Shown piece by piece: positions 25,903-36,735 of a stretch of DNA of 64,000 nucleotides (position 1 is the stretch's first letter; every line of letters begins with the position of its first letter). The notes beneath the pieces were generated by a model. The model ran no database searches. It was not told the origin of the DNA and was given only the letters and a program-made list of their open reading frames with translations. Position numbers and translations under genes: made by a program. The DNA comes from Osmia lignaria lignaria (lineage: Eukaryota > Arthropoda > Insecta > Hymenoptera > Megachilidae). Where the stretch lies: positions 12,648,001 to 12,712,000 of the forward strand of contig NW_027478169.1 in the NCBI RefSeq assembly GCF_051020975.1, read 5' to 3'.

Positions 25903-28156
25903 GATCAGATGCGTAGTTCTCGAGATATATCAAGCTATTTAAAAGTTCCGAAGCCGCACCAACATAATAGAGATACAGAAACACCGTGGCCCCTTTCTTT
26001 GAGATAACTCTGCACTATTGCGAGCTGCAAATGCCACTTCCAGCTTAGCTGTGCAGAGGAAGAACAACAAGAAGAAGAAATATCTCGAAATATGTCCGTC
26101 AGGCCAGTTCCTTTGAGCTGAATCTGCAAATATCTCGGAAACGAAGCGAGCTATGGCAAAATGTTAAGAGACGTTTTTTGTAGAGAATTATGTTTCCTAC
26201 AATTTATGTTCTATGATATTTTTTGATCAGAAGCGTAGTCTTCGAGATATATCGAGATATTTAAAAGTTCCGAAGACGCACCAACATAATAGAGATACAG
26301 AAACACCGTGGCCCCTTTCTTTGAGATAACTGTGCACCAGTGCGAGCCGCAAATGCCACTTCCAGCTTAGCTGTGCAGAAGAAGAACAACAAGAAGAAGA
26401 AATATCTCGAAATATGTCTGTCAGGCCCCTTCCCTTGAGATATATCTGCAAATATCTCGGAAACGAAGCGAGCTATTGCAAAATGTTAAGAGACCGTTTT
26501 TGTAGAGAATTATGTTTCCTACTTTTTATGTTCTATGATATTTTTTGATCAGACGCGTAGTTCTCGAGATATATCAAGATATTTAAAAGTTCCGAAGCCG
26601 CACCAACATAATAGAGATACAGAAACACCGTGGCCCCTTTCTTTGAGATGACTCTGCACTATTGCGAGCTGCAAATGCCACTTCCAGCTTAGCTGTGCAG
26701 AAAAGGAACAACAAGAAGAAGAAATATCTCGAAATATGTCCGTCAGGCCACTTCCCTTGAGATAAATCTGCAAATATCTCGGAAAGGAAGAGAGCTATGG
26801 CAAAATGTTAAGAGACCTTTTTTGTAGAGAATTAAGTTTCCTACTTTTCATGTTCTATGATATTTTTTGATCAGATGCGTAGTTCTCGAGATATATCAAG
26901 ATATTTAAAAGTTCCGAAGCCGCACCAACATAATAGAGATACAGAAACACCGTGGCCCCTTTCTTTGAGATAACTCTGCACTATTGCGAGCTGTAAATGC
27001 CACTTCCAGCTTAGCTGTGCAGAAGAAGAACAACAAGAAGAAGAAATATTTCGAAATATGTCCGTCAGGCCCCTTCCCTTGAGATATATCTGCAAATATC
27101 TCGGAAACGAAGCGAGCTATGGCAAAATGTTAAGAGACTTTTGTTGTAGAGAATTATGTTTCCTACAATTTATGTTCTATGATATTTTTTGATCAGAAGC
27201 GTAGTTTTCGAGATATATCGAGATATTTAAAAGTTCCGAAGCCGCACCAACATAATAGAGATACAGAAACACCGTGGCCCCTTTCTTTGAGATAACTCTG
27301 CACTAGTGCGAGCCGCAAATGCCACTTCCAGTTCAGCTGTGCAGAAGAAGAACAACAAGAAGAAGAAATATCTCGAAATATGTCCGTCAGGCCCCTTCCG
27401 TTGAGATAAATCTGCAAATATCTCGGAAACAAAGCGAGCTATCGCAAAATGTTAAGAGACCTTTTTTGTAGAGAATTATGTTTCCTACAATTTATGTTCT
27501 ACGAAATTTTTTGATCAGAAGCGTAGTTTTCGAGATATATCGAGATATTTAAAAGTTCCGAAGCCGCACCAACATAATAGAGATACAGAAACACCGTGGC
27601 CCCTTTCTTTGAGATAACTCTGCCCTAGTGCGAGCTGCAAGTGCCAGTTCCAGCTTAGCTGTGCAGAAGAAGGACAACAAGAAGAAGAAATATCTCGAAA
27701 TATGTCCGTCAGGCCCCTTCCCTTGAGATAAATCTGCAAATATCTCGGAAACGAAGCGAGCTATGGCAAAACGTTAAGAGACCTTTTTTGTAGAGAATTA
27801 AGTTTCCTACTTTTTATGTTCTATGATATTTTTTGATCAGATGCGTAGTTCTCGAGATATATCAAGATATTTAAAAGTTCCGAAGCCGCACCAACATAAT
27901 AGAGGTACAGAAACACCGTGGCCCCTTTCTTTGAGATAACTCTGCACTATTGCGAGCTGCAAATGCCACTTCCAGCTTAGCTGTGCAGAGGAAGAACAAC
28001 AAGAAGAAGAAATATCTCGAAATATGTCCGTCAGGCCAGTTCCTTTGAGCTGAATCTGCAAATATCTCGGAAACGAAGCGAGCTATGGCAAAATGTTAAG
28101 AGACGTTTTTTGTAGAGAATTATGTTTCCTGCAATTTATGTTCTATGATATTTTTT
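25903..28156. repeat. HOR unit 8, six monomers (ABC'D'EF) plus an A monomer
   Basis: The unit 25903-27834 repeats unit 6 in composition, including C' and the D' variant at 27047. The A monomer at 27835-28156 repeats the first monomer of unit 7. The seven-mer pattern stops at 28157. Its first A monomer has GATATATCAAGCTATTT near 25935, a private substitution. Confidence 0.9.
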
Positions 28157-31100
28157 GATCAGAAGCGTAGTTTTCGAGATATATCGAGATATTTAAAAGT
28201 TCCGAAGCCGCACCAACATAATAGAGATACAGAAACACCGTGGCCCCTTCCTTTGAGATCACTCTGCACTAGTGCGAGCTGCAAGTGCCACTTCCAGCTT
28301 AGCTGTGCAGAAGAAGAACAACAAGAAGAAGAAATATCTCGAAATATGTCCGTCAGGCCCCTTCCCTTGAGATAAATCTGCAAATATCTCGGAAACGAAG
28401 CGAGCTATGGCAAAATGTTAAGAGACCTTTTTTGTAGAGAATTAAGTTTCCTACTTTTTATGTTCTATGATATTTTTTGATCAGATGCGTAGTTCTCGAG
28501 ATATATCAAGGTATTTAAAAGTTCCGAAGCCGCACCAACATAATAGAGATACAGAAACACCGTGGCCCCTTTCTTTGAGATAACTCTGCACTATTGCGAG
28601 CTGCAAATGCCACTTCCAGCTTAGCTGTGCAGAGGAAGAACAACAAGAAGAAGAAATATCTCGAAATATGTCCGTCAGGCCAGTTCCTTTGAGCTGAATC
28701 TGCAAATATCTCGGAAACGAAGCGAGCTATGGCAAAATGTTAAGAGACGTTTTTTGTAGAGAATTATGTTTCCTACAATTTATGTTCTATGCTATTTTTT
28801 GATCAGAAGCGTAGTTTTCGAGATATATCGAGATATTTAAAAGTTCCGAAGCCGCACCAACATAATAGGGATACAGAAACACCGTGGCCCCTTTCTTTGA
28901 GATAACTCTGCACTAGTGCGAGCCGCAAATGCCACTTCCAGCTTAGCTGTGCAGAAGAAGAACAACAAGAAGAAGAAATATCTCGAAATATGTCCGTCAG
29001 GCCACTTCCCTTGAGATAAATCTGCAAATATCTCGGGAACAAAGCGAGCTATGGCAAAATGTTAAGAGACGTTTTTTGTAGAGAATTATGTTTCCTACAA
29101 TTTATGTTCTATGATATTTTTTGATCAGAAGCGTAGTTTTCGAGATATATCGAGATATTTAAAAGTTCCGAAGCCGCACCAACATAATAGAGATACAGAA
29201 ACACCGTGGCCCCTTTCTTTGAGATAACTCTGCACTAGTGCGAGCCGCAAATGCCACTTCCAGCTTAGCTGTGCAGAAGAAGAGCAACAAGAAGAAGAAA
29301 TATCTCGAAATATGTCCGACAGGCCCCTTCCCTTGAGATAAATCTGCAAATATCTCGGAAACGATGCGAGCTATGGCGAAATGTTAAGAGACCTTTTTTG
29401 TAGAGAATTAAGTTTCCTACTTTTTATCTTCTATGATATTTTTTGATCAGATGCGTAGTTCTCGAGATAGATCAAGATACTTAAAAGTTCCGAAGCCGCA
29501 CCAACATAATAGAGATACAGAAACACCATGGCCCCTCTCTTTGAGATAACTCTGCACTATTGCGAGCTGCAAATGCCACTTCCAGCTTAGCTGTGCAGAA
29601 GAAGAACAACAAGAAGAAGAAATATCTCGAAATATGTCCGTCAGGCCCCTTCCCTTGAGATAAATCTGCAAATATCTCGGAAACGAAGCGAGCTATGGCA
29701 AAATGTTTAGAGACCTTTCTTGTAGAGAATTAAGTTTCCTACTTTTTATGTAGTATGATATTTTTTGATCAGATGCGTAGTTCTCGAGATATATCAAGAT
29801 ATTTAAAAGTTCCGAAGCCGCACCAACATAATAGAGATACAGAAACACCGTGGCCCCTTTCTTTGAGATAACTCTGCACTAGTGCGAGCCGCAAATGCCA
29901 CTTCCAGCTTAGCTGTGCAGAAGAAGAACAACAAGAAGAAGAAATATCTCGAAATATGTCCGTCAGGCCACTTCCCTTGAGATAAATCTGCAAATATCTC
30001 GGAAACGAAGCGAGCTATGGCAAAATGTTAAGAGACCTTTTTTGTAGAGAATTAAGTTTCCTACTTTTTATGTTCGATGATATTTTTTGATCAGATGCGT
30101 AGTTCTCGAGATATATCAAGATATTTAAAAGTTCCGAAGCTGCACCAACATAATAGAGGTACAGAAACACCGTGGCCTCTTTCTTTGAGATAACTCTGCA
30201 CTATTGCGAGCTGCAAATGCCACTTCGAGCTTAGCTGTGCAGAAGAAGAACAACAAGAAGAAGAAATATCTCGAAATATGTCCGTCAGACCCCTTCCCTT
30301 GAGATGAATCTGCAAATAGCTCGGAAACGAAGCGAACTATGGCAAAATGTTAAGAGACCTTTTTTGTAGAGAATTAAGTTTCCTACTTTTTATGTTCGAT
30401 GATATTTTTTGATCAGATGCGTAGTTCTCGAGATATATCAAGATATTTAAAAGTTCCGAAGCTGCACCAACATAATAGAGGTACAGAAACACCGTGGCCC
30501 CTTTCTTTGAGATAACTCTGCACTAGTGCGAGCCGCAAATGCCACTTCCAGCTTAGCTGTGCAGAAGAAGAACAACAAGAAGAAGAAATATCTCGAAATA
30601 TGTCCGTCAGGCCACTTCCCTTGAGATAAATCTGCAAATATCTCGGAAACAAAGCGAGCTATGGCAAAATGTTAAGAGACGTTTTTTGTAGAGAATTATG
30701 TTTCCTACAATTTATGTTCTATGATATTTTTTGATCAGAAGCGTAATTTTCGAGATATATCGAGATATTTAAAAGTTCCGAAGCCGCACCAACATAATAG
30801 AGATACAGAAACATCGTGGCCCCTTTCTTTGGGATAACTCTGCACTATTGCGAGCTGGAAATGCCACTTCCAGTTTAGCTGTGCAGAAGAAGAACAACAA
30901 GAAGAAGAAATATCTCGAAATATGTCCGTCAGGCCACTTCCCTTGAGATAAATCTGCAAATATCTCGGAAACGAAGCGAGCTATGGCAAAATGTTAAGAG
31001 ACCTTTTTTGTAGAGAATTAAGTTTCCTACTTTTTATGTTCTATGATATTTTTTGATCAGATGCGTAGTTCTCGAGATATATCAAGATATTTAAAAGTTC

Positions 31101-32664
31101 CGAAACCGCACCAACATAATAGAGATACAGAAACACCGTGGCCCCTTTCTTTGAGATAACTCTGCACTAGTGCGAGCCGCAAATGCCACTTCCAGCTTAG
31201 CTGTGCAGAAGAAGAACAACAAGAAGAAGAAATATCTCGAAATATGTCCGTCAGGCCACTTCCCTTGAGATAAATCTGCAAATATCTCGGAAACGAAGCG
31301 AGCTATGGCAAAATGTTAAGAGACCTCTTTTGTAGAGAATTAAGTTTCCTACTTTTTATGTTCGATGATATTTTTTGATCAGATGCGTAGTTCTCGAGAT
31401 ATATCAAGATATTTAAAAGTTCCGAAGCTGCACCAACATAATAGAGGTACAGAAACACCGTGGCCTCTTTCTTTGAGATAACTCTGCACTATTGCGAGCT
31501 GCAAATGCCACTTCGAGCTTAGCTGTGCAGAAGAAGAACAACAAGAAGAAGAAATATCTCGAAATATGTCCGTCAGACCCCTTCCCTTGAGATGAATCTG
31601 CAAATATCTCGGAAACGAAGCGAGCTATGGCAAAATGTTAAGAGACCTTTTTTGTAGAGAATAATGTTTCCTACAATTTACGTTCTATGATATTTTTTGA
31701 TCAGAAGCGTAGTTTTCGAGATATATCGAGATATTTAAAAGTTCCGAAGCCGCACCAACATAATAGAGATACAGAAACACCGTGGCCCCTTTCTTTGAGA
31801 TAACTCTGCACTATTGCGACCTGCAAATGCCACTTCCAGCTCAGCTGTGCAGAAGAAGAACAACAAGAAGAAGAAATATCTCGAAATATGTCCGTCAGGC
31901 CCCTTCCCTTGAGATAAATCTGCAAATATCTCGGAAACGAAGCGAGCTATGGCAAAATGTTAAGAGACCTTTTTTGTAGAGAATTAAGTTTCCTACTTTT
32001 TATGTTCTATGATATTTTTTGATCTGATGCGTAGTTCTCGAGATATATCAAGATATTTAAAAGTTCCGAAGCCGCACCAACATAATAGAGATACAGAAAC
32101 ACCGTGGCCCCTTTCTTTGAGATAACTCTGCACTATTGCGAGCTGGAAATGCCACTTCCAGTTTAGCTGTGCAGAAGAAGAACAACAAGAAGAAGAAATA
32201 TCTCGAAATATGTCCGTTAGGCCCCTTCCCTTGAGATAAATCTGCAAATATCTCGGAAACGAAGCGAGCTATGGCAAAATGTTAAGAGACCTTTTTTGTA
32301 GAGAATTAAGTTTCCTACTTTTTATGTTCTATGATATTTTTTGATCAGAAGCGTAGTTTTCGAGATATATCGAGATATTTAAAAGTTCCGAAGCCGCACC
32401 AACATAATAGAGATACAGAAACACCGTGGCCCCTTTCTTTGAGATAACTCTGCACTAGTGCGAGCTGCAAATGCCACTTCCAGCTTAGCTGTGCAGAGGA
32501 AGAACAACAAGAAGAAGAAATATCTCGAAATATGTCCGTCAGGCCAGTTCCTTTGAGCTGAATCTGCAAATATCTCGGAAACGAAGCGAGCTATGGCAAA
32601 ATGTTAAGAGACGTTTTTTGTAGAGAATTATGTTTCCTACAATTTATGTTCTGTGATATTTTTT

Positions 32665-32984
32665 GATCAGAAGCGTAGTTTTCGAGATATATCGAGATAT
32701 TTAAAAGTTCCGAAGCCGCACCAACATAATAGGGATACAGACACCGTGGCCCCTTTCTTTGAGATAACTCTGCACTAGTGCGAGCCGCAAATGCCACTTC
32801 CAGCTTAGCTGTGCAGAAGAAGAGCAACAAGAAGAAGAAATATCTCGAAATATGTCCGACAGGCCCCTTCCCTTGAGATAAATCTGCAAATATCTCGGAA
32901 ACGATGCGAGCTATGGCGAAATGTTAAGAGACCTTTTTTGTAGAGAATTAAGTTTCCTACTTTTTATCTTCTATGATATTTTTT
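32665..32984. repeat. 320-bp monomer (2-bp deletion)
   Basis: The usual ACAGAAACACC reads ACAGACACC near 32737-32745, a loss of two A residues. The antisense open frame is shifted in this copy. It is the only 320-bp monomer in the window. Confidence 0.9.
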
Positions 32985-35235
32985 GATCAGATGCGTAGTT
33001 CTCGAGATAGATCAAGATACTTAAAAGTTCCGAAGCCGCACCAACATAATAGAGATACAGAAACACCGTGGCCCCTCTCTTTGAGATAACTCTGCACTAT
33101 TGCGAGCTGCAAATGCCACTTCCAGCTTAGCTGTGCAGAAGAAGAACAACAAGAAGAAGAAGTATCTCGAAATATGTCCGTCAGGCCCCTACCCTTGAGA
33201 TAAATCTGCAAATATCTCGGAAACGAAGCGAGCTATGGCAAAATGTTTAGAGACCTTTCTTGTAGAGAATTAAGTTTCCTACTTTTTATGTAGTATGATA
33301 TTTTTTGATCAGATGCGTAGTTCTCGAGATATATCAAGATATTTAAAAGTTACGAAGCCGCACCAACATAATAGAGATACAGAAACACCGTGGCCCCTTT
33401 CTTTGAGATAACTCTGCACTATTGCGCGCTGCAAATGCCACTTCCAGCTTAGCTGTGCAGAAGAAGAACAACAAGAAGAAGAAATATCTCGAAATATGTC
33501 CGTCAGGCCCCTTCCCTTGAGATAAATCTGCAAATATCTCGGAAACGAAGCGAGCTATGGCAAAATGTTAAGAGACCTTTTGTGTAGAGAATTATGTTTC
33601 CTACAATTTATGTTCTATGATATTTTTTGATCAGAAGCGTAATTTTCGAGATATATCGAGATATTTAAAAGTTCCGAAGCCGCACCAACATAATAGAGAT
33701 ACAGAAACATCGTGGCCCCTTTCTTTGGGATAACTCTGCACTATTGCGAGTGGAAATGCCACTTCCAGTTTAGCTGTGCAGAAGAAGAACAACAAGAAGA
33801 AGAAATATCTCGAAATATGTCCGTCAGGCCACTTCCCTTGAGATAAATCTGCAAATATCTCGGAAACGAAGCGAGCTATGGCAAAATGTTAAGAGACCTT
33901 TTTTGTAGCGAATTAAGTTTCCTACTTTTTATGTTCGATGATATTTTTTGATCAGATGCGTAGTTCTCGAGATATATCAAGATATTTAAAAGTTCCGAAG
34001 CTGCACCAACATAATGGAGGTACAGAAACACCGTGGCCTCTTTCTTTGAGATAACTCTGCACTATTGCGAGCTGCAAATGCCACTTCGAGCTTAGCTGTG
34101 CAGAAGAAGAACAACAAGAAGAAGAAATATCTCGAAATATGTCCGTCAGACCCCTTCCCTTGAGATGAATCTGCAAATAGCTCGGAAACGAAGCGAACTA
34201 TGGCAAAATGTTAAGAGACCCTTTTTGTAGAGAATTAAGTTTCCTACTTTTTATGTTCGCTGATATTTTTTGATCAGATGCGTAGTTCTCGAGATATATC
34301 AAGATATTTAAAAGTTCCGAAGCTGCACCAACATAATAGAGGTACAGAAACACCGTGGCCTCTTTCTTTGAGATAACTCTGCACTATTGCGAGCTGCAAA
34401 TGCCGCTTCGAGCTTAGCTGTGCAGAAGAAGAACAACAAGAAGAAGAAATATCTCGAAATATGTCCGTCAGACACCTTCCCTTGAGATGAATCTGCAAAT
34501 ATCTCGGAAACGAAGCGAGCTATGGCAAAATGTTAAGCGACCTTTTTTGTAGAGAATAATGTTTCCTACAATTTACGTTCTATGATATTTTTTGATCAGA
34601 AGCGTAGTTTTCGAGATATATCGAGATATTTAAAAGTTCCGAAGCCGCACCAACATAATAGAGATACAGAAACACCGTGGCCCCTTTCTTTGAGATAACT
34701 CTGCACTAGTGCGAGCCGCAAATGCCACTTCCAGCTTAGCTGTGCAGAAGAAGAACAACAAGAAGAAGAAATATCCTGAAATATGTCCGTCAGGCCCCTT
34801 CCCTTGAGATAAATCTGCAAATATCTCGGAAACGAAGCGAGCTATTGCAAAACGTTAAGAGACCTTTTTTGTAGAGAATTAAGTTTCCTACTTTTTATGT
34901 TGTATGATATTTTTTATCAGAAGCGTAGTTTTCGAGATATATCGAGATATTTAAAAGTTCCGAAGCCGCACCAACATAATAGAGATACAGAAACACCGTG
35001 GCCCCTTTCTTTGGGATAACTCTGCACTATTGCGAGCTGCAAATGCCACTTCCAGCTTAGCTGTGCAGAAGAAGAACAACAAGAAGAAGAAATATCTCGA
35101 AATATGTCCGTCAGGCCACTTCCCTTGAGATAAATCTGCAAATATCTCGGAAACGAAGCGAGCTATTGCAAAACGTTAAGAGACCTTTTTTGTAGAGAAT
35201 TAAGTTTCCTACTTTTTATGTTGTATGATATTTTT

Positions 35236-35542
35236 TATCAGAAGCGTAGTTTTCGAGATATATCGAGATATTTAAAAGTTCCGAAGCCGCACCAACATAA
35301 TAGAGGTACAGAAACACCGTGGCCTCTTTCTTTGAGATAACTCTGCACTATTGCGAGCTGCAAATGCCACTTCGAGCTTAGCTGTGCAGAAGAAGAAATA
35401 TCTCGAAATATGTCCGTCAGACCCCTTACCTTGAGATGAATCTGCAAATATCTCGGAAACGAAGCGAACTATGGCAAAATGTTAAGAGACCTTTTTTGTA
35501 GAGAATTAAGTTTCCTACTTTTTATGTTCTATGATATTTTTT
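35236..35542. repeat. 307-bp monomer (15-bp deletion in the GAA-rich tract)
   Basis: The mirror tract is shortened to GCAGAAGAAGAAATATC near 35386-35402, with 15 bases including both C interruptions removed between two GAAGAA repeats. The body belongs to the GAGGTAC/CTTCGAGC subfamily, but the head is type 2 and the boundary G is missing. It is therefore a hybrid. Confidence 0.92.
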
Positions 35543-36593
35543 GATCAGATGCGTAGTTCTCGAGATATATCAAGATATTTAAAAGTTCCGAAGCCGCACC
35601 AACATAATAGAGATACAGAAACACCGTGGCCCCTTTCTTTGAGATAACTCTGCACTATTGCGAGCTGCAAATGCCACTTCCAGCTTAGCTGTGCAGAGGA
35701 AGAACAACAAGAAGAAGAAATATCTCGAAATATGTCCGTCAGGCCAGTCCCTTTGAGCTGAATCTGCAAATATCTCGGAAACGAAGCGAGCTATTTCAAA
35801 ATGTTAAGAGACGTTTTTTGTAGAGAATTATGTTTCCTACAATTTATGTTCTATGATATTTTTTGATCAGAAGCGTAGTTTTCGAGATATATCGAGATAT
35901 TTAAAAGTTCCGAAGCCGCACCAACATAATAGGGATACAGAAACACCGTGGCCCCTTTCTTTGAGATAACTCTGCACTAGTGCGAGCCGCAAATGCCACT
36001 TCCAGCTTAGCTGTGCAGAAGAAGGACAACAAGAAGAAGAAATATCTCGAAATATGTCCGTCAGGCCACTTCCCTTGAGATAAATCTGCAAATATCTCGG
36101 AAACGAAGCGAGCTATGGCCAAATGTTAAGAGACGTTTTTTGTAGAGAATTATGTTTCCTACAATTTATGTTCTATGACATTTTTTGATCAGAAGCGTAG
36201 TTTTCGAGATATATCGAGATATTTAAAAGTTCCGAAGCCGCACCAACATAATAGAGATACAGAAACACCGTGGCCCCTTTCTTTGAGATAACTCTGCACT
36301 AGTGCGAGCCGCAAATGCCACTTCCAGCTTAGCTGTGCAGAAGAAGAACAACAAGAAGAAGAAATATCTCGAAATATGTCCGTCAGGCCACTTCCCTTGA
36401 GATAAATCTGCAAATATCTCGGAAACGAAGCGAGCTATGGCAAAATGTTAAGAGACGTTTTTTGTAGAGAATTATGTTTCCTACAATTTATGTTCTATGA
36501 TATTTTTTGATCAGAAGCGTAGTTTTCGAGATATATCGAGATATTTAAAAGTTCCGAAGCCGCACCAACATAATAGAGATACAGAAACACCGT

Positions 36594-36621
36594 GGCCCCT
36601 TTCTTTGAGATAACTCTGCAC
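36594..36621. repeat. Internal 28-bp subrepeat, copy 1 (typical monomer)
   Basis: This starts with GGCCCCTTT and contains TTGAGATAACTCTGCA. It matches the segment 114 bp downstream (36708-36735) at 24 of 28 positions without gaps. Beyond it, both copies lead into a GCGAGC...GCAAA(A)TG string after a spacer that is 12 bp longer in the second copy, so the homology probably extends further. The pair is in every intact monomer and suggests the 322-bp unit grew from an internal tandem duplication. Confidence 0.8.
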
Positions 36622-36660
36622 TAGTGCGAGCCGCAAATGCCACTTCCAGCTTAGCTGTGC

Positions 36661-36684
36661 AGAAGAAGAACAACAAGAAGAAGA
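36661..36684. repeat. 24-nt mirror-symmetric GAA-rich tract (typical monomer)
   Basis: The tract reads the same in both directions on one strand around a central CAAC: ten A/G residues on each side, made of AGA/GAA triplets. It is a purine-rich mirror repeat with two interrupting C residues, and it occurs in nearly every monomer. It resembles a degenerate trinucleotide microsatellite fixed inside the satellite. Slippage here explains the two 307-bp monomers. Triplex (H-DNA) potential is possible but weakened by the interruptions. Confidence 0.75.
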
Positions 36685-36707
36685 AATATCTCGAAATATG
36701 TCCGTCA

Positions 36708-36735
36708 GGCCCCTTCCCTTGAGATAAATCTGCAA
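36708..36735. repeat. Internal 28-bp subrepeat, copy 2 (typical monomer)
   Basis: This starts with GGCCCCTTCCC and contains TTGAGATAAATCTGCAA. It pairs with 36594-36621 (24/28 identical). In one monomer subfamily (A units, for example 13345-13666) this copy is altered to GGCCAGTTCCTTTGAGCTGAATC, so the second copy evolves separately from the first. Confidence 0.8.

Larger units (their letters stand above)
28157..36186. repeat. Mosaic satellite block without a long period
   Basis: About 25 monomers of mixed types: A-like (28479, 32343, 35543), f/g-like pairs (29123/29445 and 32665/32985), h-like (30733, 33629), and five members of the subfamily marked by GAAGCTGCACC, GAGGTAC, GGCCTCTTTC, CTTCGAGC and CAGACCCC (30089, 31377, 33950, 34272; 35236 in part). 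A local 1288-bp tetramer is visible: about 29767-30310 matches about 31055-31598. The block contains most of the length variants (320, 321 and 307 bp). It reads as a recombination-rich junction between two homogenised HOR domains. Confidence 0.85.

Noticed and set aside
36541..36551. TATTTAAAAG as a TATA box, and AATAAA created in d-type monomers (near 37325) as a polyadenylation signal
   Set aside because: Both are short AT-rich strings expected by chance. No downstream gene or start context supports a promoter or a terminator.
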